Of a DNA stretch of 64,000 nucleotides, positions 57,479 to 64,000 are shown one piece after another; the stretch's first letter is position 1, and every line of letters begins with the position of its first letter. A program made the translations under genes and the position numbers. The DNA is from Candidatus Sodalis pierantonius str. SOPE (lineage in GTDB: Bacteria; Pseudomonadota; Gammaproteobacteria; Enterobacterales; Enterobacteriaceae): NCBI RefSeq assembly GCF_000517405.1, contig NZ_CP006568.1, positions 682,001 through 746,000 of the forward strand, given 5' to 3'. The notes under the pieces were generated by a model that worked only from the letters and a program-made list of their open reading frames with translations, had not been told where the DNA came from and did no database searches.

Positions 57479-58597
57479 GCCTACCAGGGGAAAGGGATCT
57501 GTTCATCCGACGCGAATGAAACCAAGCACTCGGCAAACTTATGGCAATCGTCGTTAAGCGTGGAGGACCCATTTGGTCAACAGCAAACGCTGTTCCAAGG
57601 CATTCGCCACGGCGTGCTGTCACCCTTCGCATTGCCGGCGAGATCCGCGGAACGCATTGACGGGGCGCAGAATCGTGCTAAAGAAGTCGTCACGGCGGCG
57701 TTCTACTCTCGCCCTGAACTGATGGCACGGGCGCTGAAAGGGGAGACTGTACCCTTGCAGCTGGTCTCAGCCTCACTTTTGACGCCCACTAAAATAAGCA
57801 TCTTCGGCAAGGAAAGGGAGATGCTGCGCGACCAAATGCAGGCCTGGCAAACCTTATGCAAGGCTGAATCGCAGCGGGACGGCGCGCTTACCTTAACGGT
57901 CCATAACGATAAGGGAGAAGCCCAAGACGTCAAAGTTGCTCTGGACGTCGCCGAATTTAACTTCGGCGTCGATGAATTTTCATTGAAACTCGGCTTGGGC
58001 AACGACACTTCTGATAGTTATAACGCCGTAGCATTAAACCAGCTCCTCGGTAACGATTTGCGGCCAGAAGCTGAGCCGGGAGGCTGGGTCGGTCGCTACC
58101 TGGAAGGCAAGCCGACGCCGGAAAACGCCAACAAGGTCATTACCCTCAGTAAGCAATTGAAGAATATCTGGAATGGGAAACTGCACCGCAGCGACGGTGG
58201 AGAGCCTTATAAAACGCCGCAGAGTCTGATGATGCTGGCGTATGAAATAGGTGCGGTACCTTGCTGGAACTGTAAAAGCAGCAAAGATCGCACCGGCATG
58301 CTTGATGCCGAGGTGAAACGGGAAGCGATTGCCTATCACAATCAACAGCCGCTGAAAGACCCGCAAGAGAGGCTCAATGAAAAAGACATTCAGTTGCTGC
58401 AGACGGTGGTGCTGCAAAGCGGGAATTTGGAAGTACAAAAACAAAACACTGGTGTTAAAGGCAACAAGGTTGCCAAAACATTTAAGCTGTCCAGCATGAA
58501 TTTATCTTTAACGAAACGTCTTGGACTGGGTGATGTTTGGTCCAAAGTAAAAGGATTGGCCCAATTCGCCAAGTCATCCTCTAAAAGGAGTCTTTAA
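57479..58597 (+). pseudogene. SopB/SigD/IpgD-like T3SS effector inositol phosphatase, 5' truncated
   Basis: The frame is open from the IS256 junction: AYQGKGICSSDANETKHSAN, then a region with NFGVDEFSLKLGLGNDTSDS, LLGNDLRPEAEPGGWVGRYL and the phosphatase loop CWNCKSSKDRTGMLDAEVKR (Cys-x5-Arg). This is the C-terminal two-thirds of the SopB/IpgD family (530-560 aa), host-cell phosphoinositide phosphatases. The N-terminal secretion signal and chaperone site are lost. The first possible starts lie internally (e.g. GTG 57560). The 3' end overlaps the next ATG (TAATG). Confidence 0.92.
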
Positions 58598-58627
58598 TGC
58601 AAAATTTATTGTTAGATCTTTATGAAT
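58597..58627 (+). pseudogene. SigE/IpgE-like T3SS chaperone, first ten codons only
   Basis: ATG overlaps the stop of the SopB-like gene (TAATG), with AAGGAG upstream, and encodes MQNLLLDLYE before IS256 copy F begins at 58628. SigE, the chaperone gene that directly follows sopB/sigD in Salmonella, starts in a similar way (M-x-x-LL-x-x-LY). Identification rests on position plus these ten residues. Confidence 0.6.
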
Positions 58628-59942
58628 GAGCCTGTTTAGAAATTTGTGTATTTGCCTGATTTTGATATGTTCAATCCAACATCAAAAACAGGTTAATTTA
58701 TGGACGAAAAACAGTTGCAGGCTCTGGCTAACGAACTGGCCAAAAATCTCAAAACCCCTGAAGATCTCAGTCACTTCGATCGGCTGCTGAAAAAAATCAG
58801 CGTCGAAGCAGCTCTCAATGCCGAAATGACCCATCACCTCGGCTACGATAAAAATCAGCCTAAACCGGGGACCAACGCCCGCAACGGCTATTCCACAAAA
58901 ACCGTTACCACTGGCGATGGCCCGCTGGCGCTGCGTACTCCGCGCGATCGTGACGGTTCCTTTGAACCGCAACTGGTGAAGAAGAACCAGACCCGGATTA
59001 CCGGGATGGATAACCAGATTTTATCGTTGTACGCCAAAGGGATGACCACCCGCGAGATCGCCGCCGCGTTCAAAGAGCTGTATGACGCCGATGTCTCGCC
59101 GGCGCTGGTCTCAAAGGTCACCGATGCGGTCATGGAGCAGGTTGTCGAATGGCAAAACCGGCCTCTGGATGCAGTCTATCCCATTGTTTATCTTGACTGT
59201 ATCGTTCTAAAAGTCCGGCAGGACAGCCGCATCATCAACAAATCTGTGTTCCTGGCGCTGGGCATCAACATCGAAGGCCAGAAAGAGTTGCTAGGTATGT
59301 GGCTGGCCGAAAATGAAGGCGCAAAGTTCTGGCTGAACGTGCTGACAGAGCTGAAAAACCGCGGCCTGAACGATATCCTTATCGCCTGCGTAGACGGGCT
59401 GAAAGGTTTCCCTGACGCTATTAACGCGGTGTATCCGGAGGCGCGGCTCCAGCTGTGTATCGTGCATATGGTGCGCAACAGCCTGCGGTTCGTCTCCTGG
59501 AAGGACTACAAGGCCGTCACCCGCGACCTGAAAGCTATCTATCAGGCCCCTACGGAAGAAGCCGGTTTGCAGGCGCTGGAAGCGTTCTCCAGTGCCTGGG
59601 ACATCCGCTACCCGCAAATAAGTCGAAGCTGGCAGGCAAACTGGGCCAATCTGGCCACGTTCTTTGCCTACCCAACGGACATCCGCAAGGTGATCTACAC
59701 GACCAACGCCATCGAGTCGTTAAACAGCGTGATCCGGCATGCCATCGAAAAGCGCAAGGTGCTCCCGACCGACGACGCAGTGAAAAAGGTGGTGTGGCTG
59801 GCGATACAGGCGGCCTCACAGAAATGGACAATGCCTTTGAGGGACTGGCGCATGGCAATGAGCCGCTTTATTATCGAGTTCGGTGACCGCCTGGACGGTC
59901 ACTTCTGAGAAAAGGCATTTACACAGAATCGTGTACAGGGTC
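58628..59942 (+). mobile_element. IS256-family element, copy F (complete)
   Basis: This 1315-bp element starts GAGCCTGTTTAGAAATTTGTG and ends at GTGTACAGGGTC. The flanking octamers TTATGAAT and GTTAAAAG differ. The right flank is the 3' stub of an IS903-like element, so the copy sits at a junction between a chaperone gene and another IS. Confidence 0.93.
58700..59908 (+). CDS. IS256-family transposase, full length
   Basis: This 402-aa DDE transposase has triad residues in YLDCIVLKVRQ, ACVDGLKGF and TTNAIESLNS. It is nearly identical to the copy at 29781-30989; private differences are IEKRKVLPTDDAV (others IKKRKVFPTDDAV). The frame is intact, so it is a candidate source of transposase acting on the defective copies. 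Confidence 0.93.
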   Translation: MDEKQLQALANELAKNLKTPEDLSHFDRLLKKISVEAALNAEMTHHLGYDKNQPKPGTNARNGYSTKTVTTGDGPLALRTPRDRDGSFEPQLVKKNQTRITGMDNQILSLYAKGMTTREIAAAFKELYDADVSPALVSKVTDAVMEQVVEWQNRPLDAVYPIVYLDCIVLKVRQDSRIINKSVFLALGINIEGQKELLGMWLAENEGAKFWLNVLTELKNRGLNDILIACVDGLKGFPDAINAVYPEARLQLCIVHMVRNSLRFVSWKDYKAVTRDLKAIYQAPTEEAGLQALEAFSSAWDIRYPQISRSWQANWANLATFFAYPTDIRKVIYTTNAIESLNSVIRHAIEKRKVLPTDDAVKKVVWLAIQAASQKWTMPLRDWRMAMSRFIIEFGDRLDGHF

Positions 59943-60059
59943 GTTAAAAGCACTTAACCGGATCACACTGTTAGGAATGCCAAACAGCGTCCGCATCATG
60001 TAACAATCGCCCTGATAGGGAGGAAGTCGTCACAAATTTCGGATTTATTCAACAAAGCG
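59943..60059 (+). mobile_element. IS903-like element, 3' stub (copy 3)
   Basis: The last 117 bp of an IS903-like element begin within the transposase codons for VKALNRITLLGMPNSVRIM and end GGATTTATTCAACAAAGCG. The rest was removed at the junction with IS256 copy F. Confidence 0.92.
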
Positions 60060-60523
60060 GCGCTCACGCTGAACGGTATTGCTTTGGTCTTAACCGCTTT
60101 CGTCATGATGCCAGTATGTCAGAATATTAGCCGGTATATCGAAACGCACCAGACCAATTTCAATAACATCGAATTTACGATGCAATTTGTCGACCAAGGC
60201 TTGGGAAGTTATCGCGACTATCTGGTGCGTTATTCGGATAAAAAACTGATTCGCTTCTTTTGTGAAACCCAGCATCGGCAAAGCGGCGATGAGCAGTCGA
60301 CGGATTTGGAATGTAGCGAAGACAATATGACATCCTTACCTCTAATGACGCTGATGCCGGCCTATGCGCTCAGTGAGGTACAGAGTGCATTTAAAATCGC
60401 CTTCTTTTTGTATGTCCCGTTCGTGGTTATTGATATGGTGGTTTCCAGTATATTGCTCGCGCTGGGGATGATGATGATGAGCCCGGTCACTATCTCAATA
60501 CCTATTAAATTGATCCTTTTTGT
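60060..60523 (+). pseudogene. sctR: T3SS export-gate protein SctR (SpaP/YscR family), internal fragment
   Basis: The frame runs ALTLNGIALVLTAFVMMPVC to PVTISIPIKLILF between two IS903-like edges. SctR forms the cytoplasmic-membrane export gate with SctS/SctT. The core matches the family in LTAFVMMPV, the periplasmic loop and the PAYALSEVQSAFKIAFFLYV plus VVIDMVVSSILLALGMMMMS helices. About 40-50 residues at the N-terminus and about 25 at the C-terminus are missing, so it cannot function. Confidence 0.9.
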
Positions 60524-61578
60524 GGCTTTGTTGAATAAATCGAACTTTTAGGTAACTGGCGGCTCTGATCACTACATTCGTTTCAACATCAGGTCCCCAT
60601 GGCAAAGCAAAAGTTTAAAATCACCAACTGGCCCGCATATAACAATGCGCTCAGGCAGCGGGGGGACCTGACAATATGGTTTGATGAGTCAGCCATTGCT
60701 GCATGGACTGAGAGTACACCACCTGAACATCGTGGCCGGCCGCTTCACTACACCGATATGGCCATTACCACGGTTCTGATGATAAAGCGCGTGTTTAACC
60801 TTTCGCTCCGGGCGTTACAGGGTTTCGTTGACTCGATTTTTAAACTGATGGGGCTGTCGCTGCGCTGCCCAGATTACTCTCTGGTCAGCCGGCGAGCAAA
60901 AACCGTCGACATCAGCATAAAAACGCCAACCCGCAGCGAAATCTCACACCTGGTCATCGATGGCACCGGCCTGAAAGTCTTCGGCGAAGGCGAATGGAAA
61001 GTCAGGCAGCATGGGGCTGAGAGGCGCAGAGTATGGCGCAAGCTTCATCTGGCAGTAGATAGCGTGACACATGAAATTATCTGTGCCGATTTATCGCTAA
61101 GCGGTACGACAGATGCGCAGGCGCTGTCCGGGCTGATTAACCAAACCCACCGGAAAATCAGGGAAGCGTCGGCTGACAGTGCTTACGATACGCGTTACTG
61201 TCATGATGCTCTGCTGAGGAAAAAAATAAAGCCGCTTATCCCACCGCGAAGTGGTGCGCAATATTGGCCAGCTCGATACCATGAGCGTAACCATGCGGTG
61301 GCAAATCAGCATCTGAGCGGCAATAACGATACCTGGAAAAAGAAAGTAGGTTATCACCGGTGTTCACTGGCTGAAACGGCCATGTTCTGGTTTAAAACAT
61401 TTCTGGGTGGTCATCTGAGTCTGCATGACTATGACGCGCAGGTAGGTGAGGCAATGGCAATGGTTAAAGCACTTAACCGGATCACACTGTTAGGAATGCC
61501 AAACAGCGTCCGCATCATGTAACAATCGCCCTGATAGGGAGGAAGTCGTCACAAAGTTCGGATTTATTCAACAAAGCG
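60524..61578 (+). mobile_element. IS903-like element (IS5 family), copy 4
   Basis: This 1055-bp element has GGCTTTGTTGAATAAATC at the left and GGATTTATTCAACAAAGCG at the right. The flanking nonamers CCTTTTTGT and TCGGTAATA differ. The left side is sctR and the right side is the middle of another gene, so DNA between them was probably deleted. Confidence 0.94.
60599..61522 (+). CDS. IS903-like transposase, altered YREK signature
   Basis: This is a 307-aa uninterrupted frame with the two catalytic Asp blocks (HLVIDGTGLKVFG, SADSAYDTRYC). In the C-terminal signature the sequence is GYHRCSLAETAMFWFKTFLG, where the intact copy has GYHRRSLAETAMFRFKTLLG. The conserved Arg of Tyr-2-Arg-3-Glu-6-Lys is Cys, so activity is doubtful. 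Confidence 0.92.
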   Translation: MAKQKFKITNWPAYNNALRQRGDLTIWFDESAIAAWTESTPPEHRGRPLHYTDMAITTVLMIKRVFNLSLRALQGFVDSIFKLMGLSLRCPDYSLVSRRAKTVDISIKTPTRSEISHLVIDGTGLKVFGEGEWKVRQHGAERRRVWRKLHLAVDSVTHEIICADLSLSGTTDAQALSGLINQTHRKIREASADSAYDTRYCHDALLRKKIKPLIPPRSGAQYWPARYHERNHAVANQHLSGNNDTWKKKVGYHRCSLAETAMFWFKTFLGGHLSLHDYDAQVGEAMAMVKALNRITLLGMPNSVRIM

Positions 61579-63066
61579 TCGGTAATATCGAAAATCACCA
61601 GGGCGACCAACACGTACCATTACCCTAGCGCTTCCCCAGGCAATGAAAATGTCGGCGGGAAACCATCGAGTAATGACGCTAGCAAAAATGCCTCCACGAC
61701 AGAGCAGACGAAGCGAGACGCGCCCCCTGCTGCCGAGCCCGGTCCGAGCACCACGACCACTAACCGTGCCGAGACAAAAGATAAAAGCATTGGAACCGAT
61801 TCGCCTGAGGACGGTGCGAAGGGGGACGGTAAGCAACTCCGCGACATGTTTGACTCGCAGCCGTTAACGCCTAAAGGCAATGACGTGCCTGATGCGAACA
61901 AGGCACGTCTGATAACAGACGACGAGCAATTTATCGATAGCAGTGAACTCTCTCCCGGCCCAAGAGAGATCAAAAGGGCGGATTTGAAAATAAATGTTGA
62001 TGGCTTTGACGAGCTGCCGAAAGGCGATGACGTGCCTGACGCGAACAACAACCGTCTGATAGCAGACGACGAGCAATTTATCGATATCAGTAAACTCTCT
62101 TACGGCCCAAGAGAAATCAAAAGGGCGGATTTGAAAATAAATGCTGATGGCTTTGACGAGCTGCCGAAAGGCGATGATGTGCCTGACGCGAACAACAACC
62201 GTCTGATAACAGGCGACGAGCAATTTATCGATAGCAGTAAACTCTCTTACGGCCCAAGAGAGATCAAAAAAGCGCATTTGAAGAGTAATGTTAATGGCTT
62301 TGACGAGCTGCCGAAAGGCTATGAACCCGCTTTCGCGAACAAAGTCGTATCGGTGAGGATGAAGAATAAAGCCAATACCCTGTTATTCCAGCCGCAGAAC
62401 GCTATCCAGCCCCAATATGCCAGCAATCTTAGGCCGTCTCGCCCGCTAGGCCAGGAGGAAGTCGGGAATGTGGCTGAACCGCCTCGGGGTGAAATCAAAG
62501 GTGTGAAAGCACTTCGTGATTTCTTTGAAAACGAAGCATTTAAAGACCGCAACGGGCTCGTTCTCGACAATGGCGCAGCTCATAATCGCAGTCCAGGGTA
62601 CGGGAGCGCAGCTCATAGCCGCAGTTCAGGATACGAGAGCGCAGATGATGACAGCGTTTCGGATATGAGCGATGTTGAAAGTTATCTTTCCACCGATGAT
62701 GACAGCTATGGCGATGCCGTCCGCCGTGATAATCGCCCGCTTATGAACTCGAGCTCAGTTGATGACAGCGGCTACGAAAGCGATGGTAGCACTAACGATT
62801 CTGTAAGCACAAAGGACCTGTATCACGCACGCAGGGTGCATGTTGATGAAACCGATGCTTCACGCGATGAGACTGACAGCGTCACCCTTGGCACCGATGA
62901 AATCTCAGAGGTAAAAAAGAAAATTGCGCTGTTCAATAAGGAAAATGTTGTTGCTACAAAGCCGACTCCCAAAGAATACCAATTCAAGGTAAAAGAGAGT
63001 GATCGCGTACATTTGACGGAGGCTAAAGCCATTACCTTGTCAACGTCCGGCATGTTTAAAAAATAA
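61579..63066 (+). CDS. Unknown repeat protein in the T3SS region, 5' truncated; candidate secreted substrate
   Basis: The frame is open for 495 codons from the IS903-like junction; the first ATG is 61846 (406 aa), but the upstream part (Ser/Thr/Asn/Pro-rich, e.g. SSNDASKNASTTEQTKRDAP) reads like protein, so the true start was lost. Three and a partial fourth 49-residue repeats follow. A central Q/N/P segment precedes an acidic Ser-rich region with SPGYGSA, SSGYESADDD and DSGYESDGS motifs, and a Lys-rich end. No transmembrane segment, Cys or known enzyme motif is seen. It directly precedes an acyl-carrier-like gene, the place of sipA/yspA-type translocated proteins in SPI-1 and Ysa loci. The function is unknown; secretion is inferred from composition and position. 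Confidence 0.7.
   Translation, partial: SVISKITRATNTYHYPSASPGNENVGGKPSSNDASKNASTTEQTKRDAPPAAEPGPSTTTTNRAETKDKSIGTDSPEDGAKGDGKQLRDMFDSQPLTPKGNDVPDANKARLITDDEQFIDSSELSPGPREIKRADLKINVDGFDELPKGDDVPDANNNRLIADDEQFIDISKLSYGPREIKRADLKINADGFDELPKGDDVPDANNNRLITGDEQFIDSSKLSYGPREIKKAHLKSNVNGFDELPKGYEPAFANKVVSVRMKNKANTLLFQPQNAIQPQYASNLRPSRPLGQEEVGNVAEPPRGEIKGVKALRDFFENEAFKDRNGLVLDNGAAHNRSPGYGSAAHSRSSGYESADDDSVSDMSDVESYLSTDDDSYGDAVRRDNRPLMNSSSVDDSGYESDGSTNDSVSTKDLYHARRVHVDETDASRDETDSVTLGTDEISEVKKKIALFNKENVVATKPTPKEYQFKVKESDRVHLTEAKAITLSTSGMFKK
61849..62298 (+). repeat. Three 49-52-codon tandem repeats in the unknown T3SS-region protein
   Basis: Units begin at 61849, 62005 and 62152, with a fourth partial at 62299. 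The last spacings are exactly 147 bp; the first is 156 bp. Each reads FDELPKGDDVPDANNNRLI, then DEQFID-S-KLSYGPREIK and ADLKINVDG, with few changes. Units 2 and 3 are nearly identical at the DNA level, which indicates recent duplication or gene conversion. Confidence 0.95.
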
Positions 63067-63158
63067 CGAAAATATAAAGTGATCTTATTATATCACCATA
63101 CACTATTATAGTTAGATCATTATCTGCTGTCACCGGCCGGCCCATATCGGAAATTAAA

Positions 63159-63329
63159 ATGGAGGACGAATTATTCTTTGATCTTGAGATGGACTCAGTT
63201 GACCTTATCGATGTTATTATAAGGTTGGAAGATCAGGGTATAATTATTAATGAAAAGGACTTAACGCTTAAATTAAATGTTTCTGACCTGATTCAGGTGG
63301 TTTCCTCCGGCGGCGAGATAATGAATTAG
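63159..63329 (+). CDS. Acyl-carrier-protein-like protein (IacP/AcpY position), N-terminus uncertain
   Basis: From ATG 63159 a 56-residue frame contains FFDLEMDSVDLIDVIIRLED, with the phosphopantetheine serine in the D-S-x-x-L motif, and ends SDLIQVVSSGGEIMN. Carrier proteins are normally about 80 residues. In the same frame, upstream codons from about 63105 read IIVRSLSAVTGRPISEIK, which fits helix 1 of an ACP but has no ATG, GTG or TTG; the frame is closed at 63075. Either an unusual start (e.g. ATT) is used or the 5' end is damaged. In SPI-1 and Ysa loci such a gene follows the sipA/yspA-type gene. Confidence 0.7.
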   Translation: MEDELFFDLEMDSVDLIDVIIRLEDQGIIINEKDLTLKLNVSDLIQVVSSGGEIMN

Positions 63330-63505
63330 TTATCAGGATTTGCGGGCTTCTTATTAGTGGTTTGTCACTTGATATGAATTTTCGCTTGAAAATTCTCGCT
63401 CAAAACATTAGTGTAGTTACAAAAACAACATCGACCCGGAATAAGATCTGTGACCGAAGCTAAGTTAGTTAATGTTTATAAATAACCAATTAAGGTAATT
63501 ACATC

Positions 63506-64000
63506 ATGTTTTACCTTTTATCCAAAAAAACGCTGCTTGGAATTAGAGGGCACTCTCCATCAGCTACGCAAGAAAGAGTCCGAGGTCTTGGCTCTGCTCT
63601 GCAAGAAATATCCAAATCCGGTGCATCACTCAGAGTTTTTGGATGAGGTGTGGGGCGGTGGATATGTCACGTCCCATAGCATCGCGTAGGTCATTCGCTC
63701 TTTAAGGAAGTTGCTTGAGAAAAATGGGAAAAACATCATTTTAACGATCCCTAAATTAGGCTATCGTTTAGGGATTGAACCTCAGTACGAGGAAGAAAAC
63801 GACGTTAAAATAATTGATTTTTCTGAAGAAAATAATGATGTTGTTCCCGACGAAGACTATTTTGTTCCTTCCGAAGATCGGCATCCCTCAACGCCGCCGC
63901 CACCCCACTATCCGCCTGGCGGTAGAGTGGGGGAATGGGCGTGTAGATTGTTGATTTTATTGTTATTAATATCGGCATCCTACGGGGTGTATTGCAGTTT
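63506..64000 (+). pseudogene. ToxR/CadC-like winged-helix regulator, slipped and amber-interrupted (3' end outside window)
   Basis: ATG 63506 begins MFYLLSKK; after a run of seven A (63524-63530) the frame must shift by one to read CLELEGTLHQLRKKESEVLA and HHSEFLDEVWGGGYVTSHSI, an OmpR/PhoB-type winged helix. A TAG at 63687-63689 stands where Gln is expected before VIRSLRKLLEKNGKNIILTI and PKLGYRLG. An acidic/Pro-rich linker (STPPPPHYPPGG) leads to a transmembrane helix (LLILLLLISASYGVY) at the window edge. The architecture is that of membrane-bound ToxR/CadC regulators. It is probably dead. Confidence 0.78.

Overview
The window looks like a chromosome segment from a Sodalis-type insect endosymbiont (Sodalis glossinidius / 'Candidatus Sodalis pierantonius' group). 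The gene content and local order are those of the Enterobacterales, with GC-rich codons. Housekeeping genes are freshly broken by single-base indels, one transposase family is present in near-identical copies, and the right end carries pieces of a type III secretion (T3SS) symbiosis region. This assignment is an inference from protein resemblance and synteny recalled without a database.

1-29.3 kb is a conserved block matching the E. coli phr-to-zitB interval. It runs phrB (5' cut by the window edge), ybgI, pxpB, pxpC, gltA (reverse), then sdhCDAB-sucABCD (succinate dehydrogenase, 2-oxoglutarate dehydrogenase, succinyl-CoA synthetase), a defective IS256-family copy in the cyd upstream region, cydAB-cydX-ybgE (cytochrome bd), ybgC (frameshifted), tolQRAB-pal-cpoB (cell envelope), tRNA-Lys, nadA, a phosphoesterase remnant, a heptanucleotide repeat and zitB (broken). 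pxpA, nei and pnuC, expected here from E. coli, are absent.

29.3-44.2 kb is an accessory wreck. It holds IS256-family copies B, C and D plus a 44-bp remnant, two IS903-like (IS5 family) elements and one IS21-family element. Between them lie prophage debris (Dam-type methylase, integrase, DUF4224-like protein, helicase), yidH/yidG fragments, a 1.5-kb non-coding stretch with repeated hairpins, an intact Rpn-type nuclease gene, and a P4-type integrase remnant beside tRNA-Phe.

44.2-55.9 kb is a second conserved block, corresponding to E. coli pheU-yjdC-dsbD-cutA-aspA-fxsA-groSL-yjeI-epmB-efp. cutA is frameshifted. aspA is frameshifted and split by an ISL3-family element with a perfect 8-bp target duplication. 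dcuA and yjeH are missing.

55.9-64 kb is a dismembered T3SS region. It holds a 5'-truncated SopB/SigD/IpgD-like phosphatase, the first ten codons of a SigE/IpgE-like chaperone, an SctR (SpaP/YscR) core fragment cut by IS903-like sequence on both sides, a 5'-truncated unknown protein with 49-residue repeats, an acyl-carrier-protein-like gene (IacP/AcpY position) and a damaged winged-helix regulator. IS copies sit at nearly every breakpoint, and most lack target duplications, which points to IS-mediated deletion and recombination after insertion.
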